Positions 43,765-52,495 of a stretch of DNA of 64,000 nt are shown here, one piece after another; position 1 is the first letter of the stretch, and each line of letters starts with the position of its first letter. The DNA comes from Jeotgalibacillus salarius. GTDB taxonomy: Bacteria > Bacillota > Bacilli > Bacillales > Jeotgalibacillaceae. The notes below the pieces were generated by a model, which was not told the origin of the DNA, did no database searches, and was given only the letters and a program-made list of their open reading frames with translations. The stretch spans positions 1-64,000 of the forward strand of contig NZ_SORX01000010.1 in NCBI RefSeq assembly GCF_004405125.1, read 5' to 3'. A program made the position numbers and the translations under genes.

Positions 43765-43944
43765 ATGGTTGTTATTCCATTTTTAATCAATGTTCTTATA
43801 AGCTTATTTATACTGGCAACTGGCTATTATGCCTGGAACAAATCAAAGACTCAAAAGAATTATCGAGTAGTATCCATTATATTAATGACCACCGGTGTTG
43901 TTTCTCTACTTGTTAATGGGGTAACCGCTATAGTAGAGGTGTAA
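43765..43944 (+). CDS. Small membrane protein, 59 aa
   Basis: ATG 43765 after GGCAGGTGG; an in-frame GTG at 43756 overlaps the site. Two helices with a short basic loop (WNKSKTQKNYR). No family recognised. Confidence 0.5.
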   Translation: MVVIPFLINVLISLFILATGYYAWNKSKTQKNYRVVSIILMTTGVVSLLVNGVTAIVEV

Positions 43945-44010
43945 TTAAATGGAATTTCACTTACGGAACTCAGGTTAGAATGAGTCACAATATAAAGGAG
44001 GACATATCCC

Positions 44011-44430
44011 ATGACCCGTGCTAATATCACAAAAACAAATTGGGTTGTCTATGGCTTTGCATTGTTTGCTGGAATCGCCTTAACAATCGTCGCATTTGTA
44101 GAGACAGCGAACCCGGGGACAGGGCCTGATGCCGGGCAGTCACGATTCTTTTTTTCACTCAATGAAGCACTGATGTATGCTGCTGTATCAGTCTTTTTCA
44201 TTCTCTTGCTTCTATTAGTGTGGAAAAAAATCAAACCATACCATATAGCTGTTTTAACCTTTGTATCTGCTTTGCTGATTAATAATCTGGTTCTCTCAGT
44301 TACAAGCGGATGGGTTGGACTGGCGGGTATGATGATCCTGTTTTTCGGAGCAATCCTTTCTGTCTTAATGAGCCTGTTTGTTTTAATCGCAACCTGGATA
44401 TCAAAAAAACGAATTCTTGCGGAAGAATAA
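44011..44430 (+). CDS. Four-helix membrane protein, 139 aa
   Basis: ATG after AAAGGAGG. Four hydrophobic segments (about 12-31, 52-70, 77-97, 106-128). No family recognised. Confidence 0.65.
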   Translation: MTRANITKTNWVVYGFALFAGIALTIVAFVETANPGTGPDAGQSRFFFSLNEALMYAAVSVFFILLLLLVWKKIKPYHIAVLTFVSALLINNLVLSVTSGWVGLAGMMILFFGAILSVLMSLFVLIATWISKKRILAEE

Positions 44431-44546
44431 TTAGTAGGTATACGGGGGCGTGGATGTGAATTGTAAAGGACTTGCGATTCAGCGTTTACCTCCTTGAGTG
44501 CTTTGTCGACTGATTGGGAAACATTTAATAAGAAAGGTTGTTCATG

Positions 44547-45290
44547 ATGAAACACATCTATGCTTTTGAAGACATCAAGGAATATGAAATTCACAAGGAT
44601 CTCATCCAGCGTTTCAGCAAGCGGCTGGAGGAGTATCAACACATATTGGAAAAAGAGTACTTATTAATCAATCAGCCAAAAGGAATTGTATGGACGTCAG
44701 CAGAAGCGGCCACCACTATATTTTCTGATATTGCTATCCCAGCGTTTACGAACAAAAATACGATATACATAACACCTGACTTAGCAGCCTGGAGAAAGCT
44801 TTTCGTGCAGCAGTTAGACGGGAAAGACGTTCCCCATATTGAACGTTTTTACGAAGAACTCTCAGAGAATCACATCCTGCAAATCCTGGGTCATGAGTTA
44901 ACGCATCACTCTGATTTATTTCTCGATGATTTTGACGATGAACGTGAAGATAGCATTTGGTTCGAGGAAGGCATGTGCGAATATTTGCCAAGAAAGTTCC
45001 TTTTAACTGAGAAGGAATGTGATGAGATTACAGCGGTTGAGGAAGAGTTAGTAGACGCGTTTACTGGAGAATACGGTCACCGCTCTATTGACGAGTTTGG
45101 CAGCGGCTCATACACATCCAGTTTATCAAGCATTATGTTCGATTATTGGAGAAGTTATCTGTACGTAAAACATCTGGTGGAAGTCCGTTTCAAACACGAT
45201 ATTCAGGCAGTTTTTGAAGAATATCATAAATGGGATCAGGAAGGGCGGACATGCTCGCTTAGTGAACATTTTGAGCTTGATCAATATTGA
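44547..45290 (+). CDS. HExxH zinc metallopeptidase-like protein
   Basis: 247 residues from ATG 44547, 9 nt after AGAAAGG; the adjacent ATG at 44544 is possible. LGHELTHHSDLFLD gives the zinc-binding HExxH, and WFEEGMCEYLPRKF, about 27 residues later, provides the third ligand Glu in the gluzincin manner. No signal peptide, so cytosolic. Family not identified. Confidence 0.72.
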   Translation: MKHIYAFEDIKEYEIHKDLIQRFSKRLEEYQHILEKEYLLINQPKGIVWTSAEAATTIFSDIAIPAFTNKNTIYITPDLAAWRKLFVQQLDGKDVPHIERFYEELSENHILQILGHELTHHSDLFLDDFDDEREDSIWFEEGMCEYLPRKFLLTEKECDEITAVEEELVDAFTGEYGHRSIDEFGSGSYTSSLSSIMFDYWRSYLYVKHLVEVRFKHDIQAVFEEYHKWDQEGRTCSLSEHFELDQY

Positions 45291-45291
45291 T

Positions 45292-45345
45292 CTTGTGACA
45301 CACACAATTTTCATAGCTTTTTACTTGTTTATATAACCAAAAGAG
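45292..45345. repeat. Left half of palindromic element
   Basis: TCTTGTGACACACACAATTT, then CTTGTTTATATAACC, as in the left part and spacer of the 46525 copy; the right arm is missing. Confidence 0.5.
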
Positions 45346-45354
45346 GAGATTACT

Positions 45355-46236
45355 ATGAACATAAAAATCATTTCACCAAAAGATATAAAAGAAGTTTCTA
45401 TTTATCTTGAAAAAATGAATACAAAAAATAGAAGCCATATAGGATTTTGCGGAGAGCATCATGAAGAAATATACGATTCTTTAATGAATGATTTTTCTGA
45501 TTTAGCATTAGAAGATTCGTTTTTAGTTGCATATGATCAATCTGATATCGTTGGTGCGATTGGATTGGATGTAGATTTGGACGGGGGATACGCGGATATA
45601 TGGGGACCGTTTGTCACGGATGAAAATCTGGATGTTGCACAAGCATTATGGAATAAAATTCTTCTTACGATACCTCAACAGATTAAGTCCTGCTCCTTTT
45701 TTATCAATCAAGATAACTCATTTGCCAAAGAATTTGCAATGCAAAATCACGCTCAATACTCAGGCGCAGATCAGGTTCTGAATATAGCAAGAAGTACATT
45801 TACTGATGAATCCATCAGTTCTTCAAAAGCAATAGACGAAGCGTTCTATGATTCATTCGCTGCTTTACATAATGAGGTTTTTCCAAAAACCTATTACAAT
45901 GCTGATTCTATACTAAATAGACTGAATAGAAATCATCATCTAATGGTGATAAAAGGAAATGAGTCAGAAATTAAAGGTTATGTATACATAGAAGCGAACC
46001 CTGAACATAAAGAAGGAAACATTGAGTATATTGCCGTTTCAACGGAATTTAGAGGTCAAGGAGTTGGGAAAGTACTTTTAACCGATGCTTTGAAGAAGCT
46101 CTTCTCGTACCCAAGTATTGATGAAATCACGATATGTGTATCAGGTGAAAATACAGCGGCAGTCAATTTATACAAATCTGTGGGGTTTAAAGAAAAGTAT
46201 GTTTTGGATGGTTATGATCTAGTGGTAAACGATTAA
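45355..46236 (+). CDS. GNAT acetyltransferase, possibly two GNAT halves
   Basis: 293 residues, ATG after AGAGGAG. The C-terminal half is a clear GNAT domain: IEYIAVSTEFRGQGVGKVLLTDALKKLF (acetyl-CoA loop RGQGVGK) and NTAAVNLYKSVGFKEKY. The N-terminal 140 residues (DIVGAIGLDVDLDGGYADIWGPFV) look like a degenerate GNAT, as in tandem-GNAT proteins. Substrate unknown. Confidence 0.8.
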   Translation: MNIKIISPKDIKEVSIYLEKMNTKNRSHIGFCGEHHEEIYDSLMNDFSDLALEDSFLVAYDQSDIVGAIGLDVDLDGGYADIWGPFVTDENLDVAQALWNKILLTIPQQIKSCSFFINQDNSFAKEFAMQNHAQYSGADQVLNIARSTFTDESISSSKAIDEAFYDSFAALHNEVFPKTYYNADSILNRLNRNHHLMVIKGNESEIKGYVYIEANPEHKEGNIEYIAVSTEFRGQGVGKVLLTDALKKLFSYPSIDEITICVSGENTAAVNLYKSVGFKEKYVLDGYDLVVND

Positions 46237-46356
46237 TTACATGATGATTCCTATGTTTCTATCTCAGAGGCATTTGATCATATCAAAACTAAACTTTAAC
46301 AAAGCCTGTACGGTAAAAAATATGAAATTCGAACTTTGAGTTAATGGGAGGGTATT

Positions 46357-46512
46357 ATGTCTTTAAATGCTATTTTATTTGCACTTGTAGCAGGAGTTTT
46401 AACATTTATTCTGATGAACAGTGTGGATCCGGTAAACCCGATTTTAATAACAAATATATTACTGGGGCTAATAGTTGGACTGCTGATAGATAAAAAGAAA
46501 TCTGACCGTTAA
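46357..46512 (+). CDS. Small membrane protein, 51 aa
   Basis: ATG after GGGAGGG at a short distance. Two hydrophobic stretches (about 4-20 and 30-45) and a KKKSDR tail. It ends 13 nt before a palindromic element that can serve as its terminator. Confidence 0.6.
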   Translation: MSLNAILFALVAGVLTFILMNSVDPVNPILITNILLGLIVGLLIDKKKSDR

Positions 46513-46524
46513 AAAATCACGATT

Positions 46525-46611
46525 AACCCTGTGTTGAACACAAATCCCACACAACCTTACTTGTTTAGATCATCTGAATGAGTTGTGTGGGATTTGCTTC
46601 TGGCACAGGGT
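46525..46611. repeat. Palindromic intergenic element, best-preserved copy
   Basis: Outer arms ACCCTGTG (46526) and CACAGGGT (ending 46611); inner arms CAAATCCCACACAAC and GTTGTGTGGGATTTG, a perfect 15-bp pair; spacer of 24 nt. It sits between convergent genes and probably ends both transcripts. Confidence 0.85.
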
Positions 46612-46618
46612 CATTTAC

Positions 46619-48247
46619 TCATGTGTCAAATCGGATCTTTCTGAACCCAAGTGTCCACACAATCAGGATAGCGATCAACAGAATAACGGCATAAATCTCA
46701 AGACCAAATGCCCAATTATTGAACAGGACGTGGATCAGGCAGAAGCCTCCGATCACCAGCATCATAACAAATGCCTTGATGCCTTCCTGATGCTGCGCAA
46801 CTGAAAAAGGCTGGCTGAACGGCAGGCTTTTTCCGTTTAGTGCGAGTGTGCAGATCGCAGCATAAAGAATGGCAGTCGCAATGATCACGACAAGGTCCAG
46901 CCAGATTCTCCCGGAGAAAATCCAGATGAAAACAGGTGTTAAAATCAGCATAGCCGGCAGATAGAACATCACCAGTACACTTTTCGTTAATCCTCTGTCA
47001 ATTAACATGCGGTCTTTTAAAGGCATTGCCGCATAAATCCAGGACCCTTTATATGCCCCTGAGTATTTCACCATCGAAATAACCGTCGGAATCACAAGCA
47101 GGGTAAAATAAAACAAATAATAGGAGCTGCCCTCTCTAAGCGCTTCAAAAGATCCATTTTCACTTGTCGTAAACATAAACAGAAACGGAATCACAAATGT
47201 AAAGCCCACCTGAGGGTATACCTTCAGCTTGAATTCACGTTCATTCTTCATCATTGCAAAAGAGAAGTTCATAAAATTTCGCTCCTCTTGATTAGGTGCT
47301 ATGAAGCGAAGAAAGATCTGCTTCAAACGGTTTGTCCGCTTTTCTTTCCCTTGTTCAACCGTAGAGAGTTTATGCAGAGAGGATTCGAAGGCCGGAATCA
47401 TTTTGACATAAAGAATCATGGCAATCACAGGGACAATCACAGCTAATGCCGCCAGCAGGAGGACAAATAAACTCCGCTCACCAGTCAAAAGCGCTTCGTG
47501 CAGTGCACCAAACCAGACAGGCGGGGTGAAAAGCTGCCACCAGGACGGGGTAAAGGTCACGTCGAGGCTTGTAAATTGAAAAGAGCGCGCGACTAGCTGG
47601 TAACCAAGAATGATGCCAAGTGTTAAAGCAATTTGCATGAAATTAATCACATTTTTTAACTTTTCCCCATCGAAAAATTGCAGAATGGCAAAGTAAACGA
47701 GTGCGGTCATCATTAGAATGAGAAAATTCAGCAGGATCAGTTCTGCAAGAAATAGCAGGAAAAATCCGAAACCATTCACATAGAGTGAGACAAATAATGG
47801 AATGCCTGTCGTCGCAATCGTTAACAAAGACATATAAAGTGTAATATGAAGCATTTTGGCCGTGCTGATCGTACGTTGATCCACCGGCTTTGTCATCATC
47901 ATATTGCGGTCTCTGACATCAAGCAGAACAGATGAAAAATCAGAGACCATTGAGGTCATTAAAATAAACATCAGAATGCCGAAAATAATGCTCAGCTGAA
48001 AGAAATAGTCATCAATAAACAAAAACGGAATCACCGCAAGTCCATATAGCGCATAGATCCACAGCGAGCGGATAAAGTAGTTTTTTCCTTCCTTCACCTT
48101 CGACTGCGCAAAGACCGTGGGCACTCTTCTTGTATCCATCGTCAGTTTCATGCCGAGAATCAGCCGGAGCATCGGATAATCGATACCCGCGCGTCTGAAC
48201 AAAGGAGCGAAACGATCAAGCAGTCTCAGCGTGGCGAAATTGTTCAT
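46619..48247 (-). CDS. ABC exporter permease (YthQ-like)
   Basis: 542 residues with about 12 hydrophobic helices, a duplicated six-helix layout, and large loops at about 275-310. It overlaps the ATPase gene by 4 nt (ATGA), so the two are co-translated. No solute-binding protein is present, which points to export. The pair resembles Bacillus subtilis YthP/YthQ; the sigma-W-type promoter in front agrees with my recollection that ythPQ is sigma-W dependent. Confidence 0.75.
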   Translation of the reverse strand: MNNFATLRLLDRFAPLFRRAGIDYPMLRLILGMKLTMDTRRVPTVFAQSKVKEGKNYFIRSLWIYALYGLAVIPFLFIDDYFFQLSIIFGILMFILMTSMVSDFSSVLLDVRDRNMMMTKPVDQRTISTAKMLHITLYMSLLTIATTGIPLFVSLYVNGFGFFLLFLAELILLNFLILMMTALVYFAILQFFDGEKLKNVINFMQIALTLGIILGYQLVARSFQFTSLDVTFTPSWWQLFTPPVWFGALHEALLTGERSLFVLLLAALAVIVPVIAMILYVKMIPAFESSLHKLSTVEQGKEKRTNRLKQIFLRFIAPNQEERNFMNFSFAMMKNEREFKLKVYPQVGFTFVIPFLFMFTTSENGSFEALREGSSYYLFYFTLLVIPTVISMVKYSGAYKGSWIYAAMPLKDRMLIDRGLTKSVLVMFYLPAMLILTPVFIWIFSGRIWLDLVVIIATAILYAAICTLALNGKSLPFSQPFSVAQHQEGIKAFVMMLVIGGFCLIHVLFNNWAFGLEIYAVILLIAILIVWTLGFRKIRFDT

Positions 48248-49032
48248 GCCGGTTCCTCCTGAACGATGGCAACGAAATCCTCTGCAATTTCCTTATGCTG
48301 ACTAAAGCCGGTAAGACTATTGAATATATCCTGAAGGGACCCTTTCTGATTCTGCTCCTTCAGCTCATCAAAGGTCCCGTCAGCGGCAATATGACCACCT
48401 GAAATCAACACAATCCGGTTGCTGATCTTTTCGACAATGTCCATGATATGAGAAGAGTAAAAAATCGTTTTTCCCTGTGCTGACAGTTGGGCCAGAATCT
48501 CCCTCACGATCAGCATACTGTTCGCATCCAGTCCGCTCAGTGGTTCATCGAGAAATAAGACATTCGGATTGTGCAGCAGGCTTGATATAATGAGCACCTT
48601 TTGCCGCATTCCTTTAGAAAAAGAGGACAATCTCGCATGCATGGCGTGATCAATCTCAAACTTCATCATCAACCGATGCGCTTTCACACGGGCTGATCCC
48701 TCTTCAAGTCCATAAAGTCCTGCAATAAATGCGAGGTATTCCTGAGCAGTCAGTGAATCATAGAGTTCCGCATTTTCCGGGACGTATCCAATCCTTCTTT
48801 TATATGTATGATCCTGATTTTTCAGGTTTTCTCCGAAGATAAAAATATTGCCCTCGTATCCATCCACAAGACCGAGCATCATTTTTACCGTCGTACTTTT
48901 CCCTGCGCCGTTCGGTCCGATATATCCGATAATATCCCCTTCATATACGGAGAGGTCAATATCCTCCAAAACGAGCTTATCTCCAAATCTTTTCGTTACA
49001 TGTTCGAGCCGGATGACTTCCTGACGCTCCAT
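48244..49032 (-). CDS. ABC exporter ATP-binding protein (YthP-like)
   Basis: 262 residues from ATG 49032, 7-8 nt after GAAGGGAG (a TTG directly upstream is in frame). Walker A GPNGAGKST, signature FSKGMRQKVLI in the degenerate form typical of drug/lipid exporters, Walker B VLFLDEPLSGLD, switch His in YSSHIMD. First gene of the two-gene exporter. Confidence 0.85.
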   Translation of the reverse strand: MERQEVIRLEHVTKRFGDKLVLEDIDLSVYEGDIIGYIGPNGAGKSTTVKMMLGLVDGYEGNIFIFGENLKNQDHTYKRRIGYVPENAELYDSLTAQEYLAFIAGLYGLEEGSARVKAHRLMMKFEIDHAMHARLSSFSKGMRQKVLIISSLLHNPNVLFLDEPLSGLDANSMLIVREILAQLSAQGKTIFYSSHIMDIVEKISNRIVLISGGHIAADGTFDELKEQNQKGSLQDIFNSLTGFSQHKEIAEDFVAIVQEEPA

Positions 49033-49165
49033 CAAAAAACTCCCTTCTATTCTTTATTCCAGTACCTTCTGACGACTGTACGATCGACACCGCTTGCTTG
49101 AATGGGATTGGCAGAGTCGATATTGTCATCATTACAGGTGGCAAGAAATTCCTTTATATCTATAA

Positions 49166-49192
49166 TACGTCCTTCTACTAACGATTGTTTCA
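49166..49192 (-). promoter_or_regulatory. Sigma-W-type promoter of the ABC exporter
   Basis: On the minus strand TGAAAC, 17 nt, CGTA, with the same spacing as the sigW and DUF2207 promoters. It lies about 134 nt before the ATPase start. Confidence 0.65.
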
Positions 49193-49229
49193 AAATTCTA
49201 TAACATAATGTTAAATATAAACCTGAATA

Positions 49230-49268
49230 AATAAAACGCTGAAGCAAAATCTGCTCCAGCGTTTTATT
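49230..49268. terminator. Bidirectional-looking terminator after the oxidoreductase
   Basis: AATAAAACGCTG and CAGCGTTTTATT form a 12-bp perfect stem, 10 nt beyond the minus-strand stop codon at 49278. Confidence 0.8.
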
Positions 49269-49277
49269 CGCATTGCT

Positions 49278-50270
49278 TTACAATAACTCTTTTGCAAGCA
49301 ATCTATAAACATTCAATCGTGCTTCCTGGGAATGGGGGATGCTGACGATCATGGCTTCATCAAAACCGTACTTTTCCTGCTCTGCTTTCAGTTTGTCGGC
49401 CACATCTTTGGCTGCACCGACGATATGAAGCGGACGGCGATGCTGGATCTTGATTTTATCCATTTCTGTCAGTGGGTAGTCTTTTGCCTCCTCCGGCGTG
49501 AGCGGCTGAGCGATTTTACCCTGAGAAAGCCATAGACCGGCAATGTCCTGCGGCAGTGCTTCGTATTCTGCTTCTTCTTTCGTTTCCGCTGCTGTGACCA
49601 TATAGCACACATTGATCTCAGGCTTTTCCATCAGTGCTGAAGGCCTGAAGTGGTATCGATAAGCTTCGAGGATTTCTGTGCTCAACTGGCCATTAAAGAA
49701 CTGTGCAAATGAATACCCGGCACCCAACTTCGCTGTTTCCACCGCGCTATTTCCGCTTGATCCGAGCATCCAGGCTTCCGGTAATGTGACATGACCAGGT
49801 ACTGCAGGCGTTGAGCCATGTAATTTGCCTTCAGGGACCTCATCATTGATCAGCTGCATGGCAATTTTAAACTTTTCATACATGTTATCGAGTAAAGGTC
49901 TTCGTCCCTCTGATAGTGCATACATGGCACCGCTGTCACCACCAGGTGCTCTGCCGACGCCGAAGTCGATTCTGCCGGGTGAAAATGCACTCAGTGTCTT
50001 GAAGACTTCAGCCAGTTTTAATGGTGAGTAATGCATCATCATCACGCCGCCGGTGCCAATTCTGATATTTTCTGTTTTTGATGCAAGTCTTGCTGCAGTG
50101 ATTTCAGGTGCAGAGCTGACGTGAGATTCTAATCCGTGGTGTTCTGCCATCCACATGCGATGGTAGCCGAGTTCATCAGCCAATATGGCCAGCTCCTCGG
50201 ATTTTCTGAGTGCATCAACTGCTGTATTGCCCTTCGTCACAGGCGCTTGATCAAGTACACTTAATTTCAT
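49278..50270 (-). CDS. LLM-class flavin-dependent oxidoreductase
   Basis: 330 residues from ATG 50270, 8 nt after AGAAGGA (an upstream ATG at 50279 touches that site). Luciferase-like TIM barrel: LSVLDQAPVTKGNTAVDALR, MWMAEHHG, IRIGTGGVMMMHYSPLKLAEVF and INFGVGR-like IDFGVGRAPGGD are the hallmark segments of the group-1 LLM enzymes (YwcH/YceB type). Uses FMNH2 and O2; the substrate is unknown. Confidence 0.88.
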   Translation of the reverse strand: MKLSVLDQAPVTKGNTAVDALRKSEELAILADELGYHRMWMAEHHGLESHVSSAPEITAARLASKTENIRIGTGGVMMMHYSPLKLAEVFKTLSAFSPGRIDFGVGRAPGGDSGAMYALSEGRRPLLDNMYEKFKIAMQLINDEVPEGKLHGSTPAVPGHVTLPEAWMLGSSGNSAVETAKLGAGYSFAQFFNGQLSTEILEAYRYHFRPSALMEKPEINVCYMVTAAETKEEAEYEALPQDIAGLWLSQGKIAQPLTPEEAKDYPLTEMDKIKIQHRRPLHIVGAAKDVADKLKAEQEKYGFDEAMIVSIPHSQEARLNVYRLLAKELL

Positions 50271-50478
50271 TGGAAACATCCTTCTCTCTATTAAATGATC
50301 TTAGGTTTAAAAGTAATCTCGGTAGCATCTGAATACGTCTGATAATAAACAGGAGGAACTCAGCCTCTCTGATGTTATATTTGAGGTGAACTATAGCAGT
50401 AACGAATCATTCTTTCAATCTGAACGACTTCCAATCAAAAGGGATGGCTTGCTCTTCATCATTTTTTATGTTAATTTT

Positions 50479-50498
50479 ATAATGATCATTCTATCTAA
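50479..50498 (+). promoter_or_regulatory. Shared TetR operator-like site, tetR side
   Basis: ATAATGATCATTCTATCTAA, containing the palindrome AATGATCATT, ends 12 nt before the tetR-type start. The same 20 nt, with one change, lie before the MFS gene at 51088. Confidence 0.65.
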
Positions 50499-50509
50499 GG
50501 TTGGTGTGT

Positions 50510-51040
50510 ATGAGTAAGAAAAAGCAGGATTTGTTGGAATGTGCAGATGCATTGTTTTATGAGAATGGATTTCACGGAGTTGGGCTTAAGCGAGTAGTAA
50601 GTGAGGCTGGCGTTGCTTTGATGACGTTGTATAATCACTTCGATTCGAAAGAAGATTTAATTTTAGAAGTGCTGTCTGCCCGTGAAAAGCGTTATTTTTC
50701 ATTTTTAAATCCAGCTGTAGAAGAGGGAAATACGAATGATAAAACATCTTTTGCGCTTGGGTTGGGTCAATCACATATTAAGTGGCTTGGTACTGAATCA
50801 ACGAATGGATGTATGTTTTTAAGAGCAAAGGAGGAGTATGCTTTTGAAAATGAAGAAATAGTTAATCAGGCGATTGGACATAAAAAGTCAATTATTTCAT
50901 TCTTGCAGAAGCATGGTTTCGCTCAAAAGGAGGCCACCCAGTTAGCTTTGCTGTTTGAGGGAGCTACGTCATTTGCGGAAGTAGTCGGTTTGGAAGCGGC
51001 GGCAGATGAGCTTTACAATCTAATAAAAAAAGCTTTTTAA
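50510..51040 (+). CDS. TetR-family repressor
   Basis: 176 residues from ATG 50510. The N-terminal HTH KQDLLECADALFYENGFHGVGLKRVV then GVALMTLYNHFDSKEDLILEVL is canonical TetR. The C-terminal helices belong to the TetR_C_16/LmrA-like group. It and the following MFS gene share an operator-like sequence in front of each, so it probably represses both itself and the exporter. Confidence 0.88.
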   Translation: MSKKKQDLLECADALFYENGFHGVGLKRVVSEAGVALMTLYNHFDSKEDLILEVLSAREKRYFSFLNPAVEEGNTNDKTSFALGLGQSHIKWLGTESTNGCMFLRAKEEYAFENEEIVNQAIGHKKSIISFLQKHGFAQKEATQLALLFEGATSFAEVVGLEAAADELYNLIKKAF

Positions 51041-51076
51041 GAGTAAGCTGAATTCATATCAGCTTACTTTCATTTT
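51041..51076 (+). terminator. Terminator between tetR and the MFS gene
   Basis: AGTAAGCTGA and TCAGCTTACT with a 7-nt loop, then a T-rich tail. Confidence 0.8.
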
Positions 51077-51087
51077 TGCTTAAAAAT

Positions 51088-51107
51088 ATAATGATCGTTC
51101 TATCTAA
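51088..51107 (+). promoter_or_regulatory. Shared TetR operator-like site, MFS side
   Basis: ATAATGATCGTTCTATCTAA differs from the site at 50479 only by G for A within the palindrome. It lies 19 nt before the MFS start, so it probably overlaps the -10. Confidence 0.65.
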
Positions 51108-51126
51108 AAAGGAGTGAATTTTAATT

Positions 51127-52329
51127 ATGTGGAAATTTGTATTACCTGGTTTAGCAATGATTGGCGTCACTTTTGCGTTTGCCCGATTCAGCTTTGGGCT
51201 GTTTCTGCCTGATATATCTAAGACGTTAGGTCTTTCGGAGAATAATGCAGGTTTTATTGGCTCAACAGCCTATGCTTCTTATACGTTAGCTTTAATCACT
51301 TCCTCCTATTTCATTCAGAAATGGGGTCAAGTACGCGTTATACAATTCGCTGGATGGAGTGCAATATTGGGCTTGTCGGGAATAGCGTTTTCCCCCAATT
51401 TTCCTATTCTGGCGTTGAGTACGTTTATTGCAGGACTTGGCAGCGGGTGGGCTTCACCGGCATATGCTCAAGTTGCAGGAAACTCCTTAAAGGATAAAGA
51501 CAAAGACAGAGGGAACACATGGATGAATAGCGGAACAAGCTTTGGTCTGATTGTTTCTGGACCGATCGCTCTTTTCTTTACAGAGCACTGGAGATTTTCA
51601 TTTATTCTTTTCGCAGTGATTGCTTTCGTTGTGACTATTTGGAATACAAGAAAGATACCGTCCAAGTCTTCTCAAACTGACGGGATAGAGCAGCCAAAGT
51701 GGATTCCTTCTATAAAGAAAGCGAAGTTCCTGCTTTTAGCATCATTTATTACAGGAATCAGTTCTTCAATATTCTGGACATTTTCAAGAAGCTATCTAAC
51801 TGATGTTCATACAATGAGTGATGTTGAAAGTGTGGTTTTTTGGATTTTGATGGGGGCTGCAGGAATGGGTGGAGCAGCTGCAGGAGGTTTTATCAATAAA
51901 TTTGGTCTTGGTTTATCCTATCGCCTGACGGTTACGTTTATGATGATTGCTCTTGCAATTATTACGATACCAACTGGTGTTGCCATTTACGGTTCTGCTA
52001 TCTTTTTTGGGATCACATATATCTTTATGACAGGGATATTTATCGTTTGGGCAACGCGGATCTTCACGAACTTCCCGTCAATGGGCGTTGGTCTCTCGTT
52101 CTTATTTCTAGGGGCAGGTCAATCGATCGGTTCATTTGTAGCAGGCGTAACCATCGATGGCATCTCTTATCCCTTCAGCTTTATCTTATTCGCTGTAATC
52201 GGCCTGGTAGGACTACTCGTTCCTACCAGGATCAGTAAGGAAGTGAGCGAATTGGATATAAACGATAAGAAATTCTCTCCAGTCCATAACTTTCAGGACA
52301 GACAGAGAGAAGGCACAATGAAGTTTTGA
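51127..52329 (+). CDS. MFS transporter (YbfB/CynX-like), TetR-controlled
   Basis: 400 residues, 12 helices. FARFSFGLFLPDISKTLGLS in the first segment is typical of the YbfB-like MFS group. It lacks the strict loop 2-3 signature. A GGAG site precedes the ATG. Expressed from its own promoter under the site at 51088; the substrate is probably a toxic or signalling small molecule. Confidence 0.85.
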   Translation: MWKFVLPGLAMIGVTFAFARFSFGLFLPDISKTLGLSENNAGFIGSTAYASYTLALITSSYFIQKWGQVRVIQFAGWSAILGLSGIAFSPNFPILALSTFIAGLGSGWASPAYAQVAGNSLKDKDKDRGNTWMNSGTSFGLIVSGPIALFFTEHWRFSFILFAVIAFVVTIWNTRKIPSKSSQTDGIEQPKWIPSIKKAKFLLLASFITGISSSIFWTFSRSYLTDVHTMSDVESVVFWILMGAAGMGGAAAGGFINKFGLGLSYRLTVTFMMIALAIITIPTGVAIYGSAIFFGITYIFMTGIFIVWATRIFTNFPSMGVGLSFLFLGAGQSIGSFVAGVTIDGISYPFSFILFAVIGLVGLLVPTRISKEVSELDINDKKFSPVHNFQDRQREGTMKF

Positions 52330-52435
52330 ATGACTAGGAGCTGCTTCCCTGAGAGCAGTGTTTTTCATCAATGCCCAGTCTTGAATATGATTCTGGATAG
52401 GGATTTTCAAACGCTGACATCACACTAAATAAATT

Positions 52436-52492
52436 ACAGGGACGTAAAGTTGCAAGCCAATCAAGAAATGGCCCGGCATTTACGTCCCTGTT
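52436..52492 (-). terminator. Hairpin after the ABC-F gene, repeat family 2
   Basis: ACAGGGACGTAAA and TTTACGTCCCTGT form the outer 13 bp, with a bulged inner stem. It sits 3 nt past the stop codon. The arm GGCATTTACGTCCC matches the arm of the hairpin at 31066-31137. Confidence 0.7.
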
Positions 52493-52495
52493 TAA

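Noticed and set aside
49047-49247. 66-codon minus-strand frame before the ABC exporter
   Set aside because: It spans the sigma-W-type promoter, so its first third would not be transcribed; no start signal further down.
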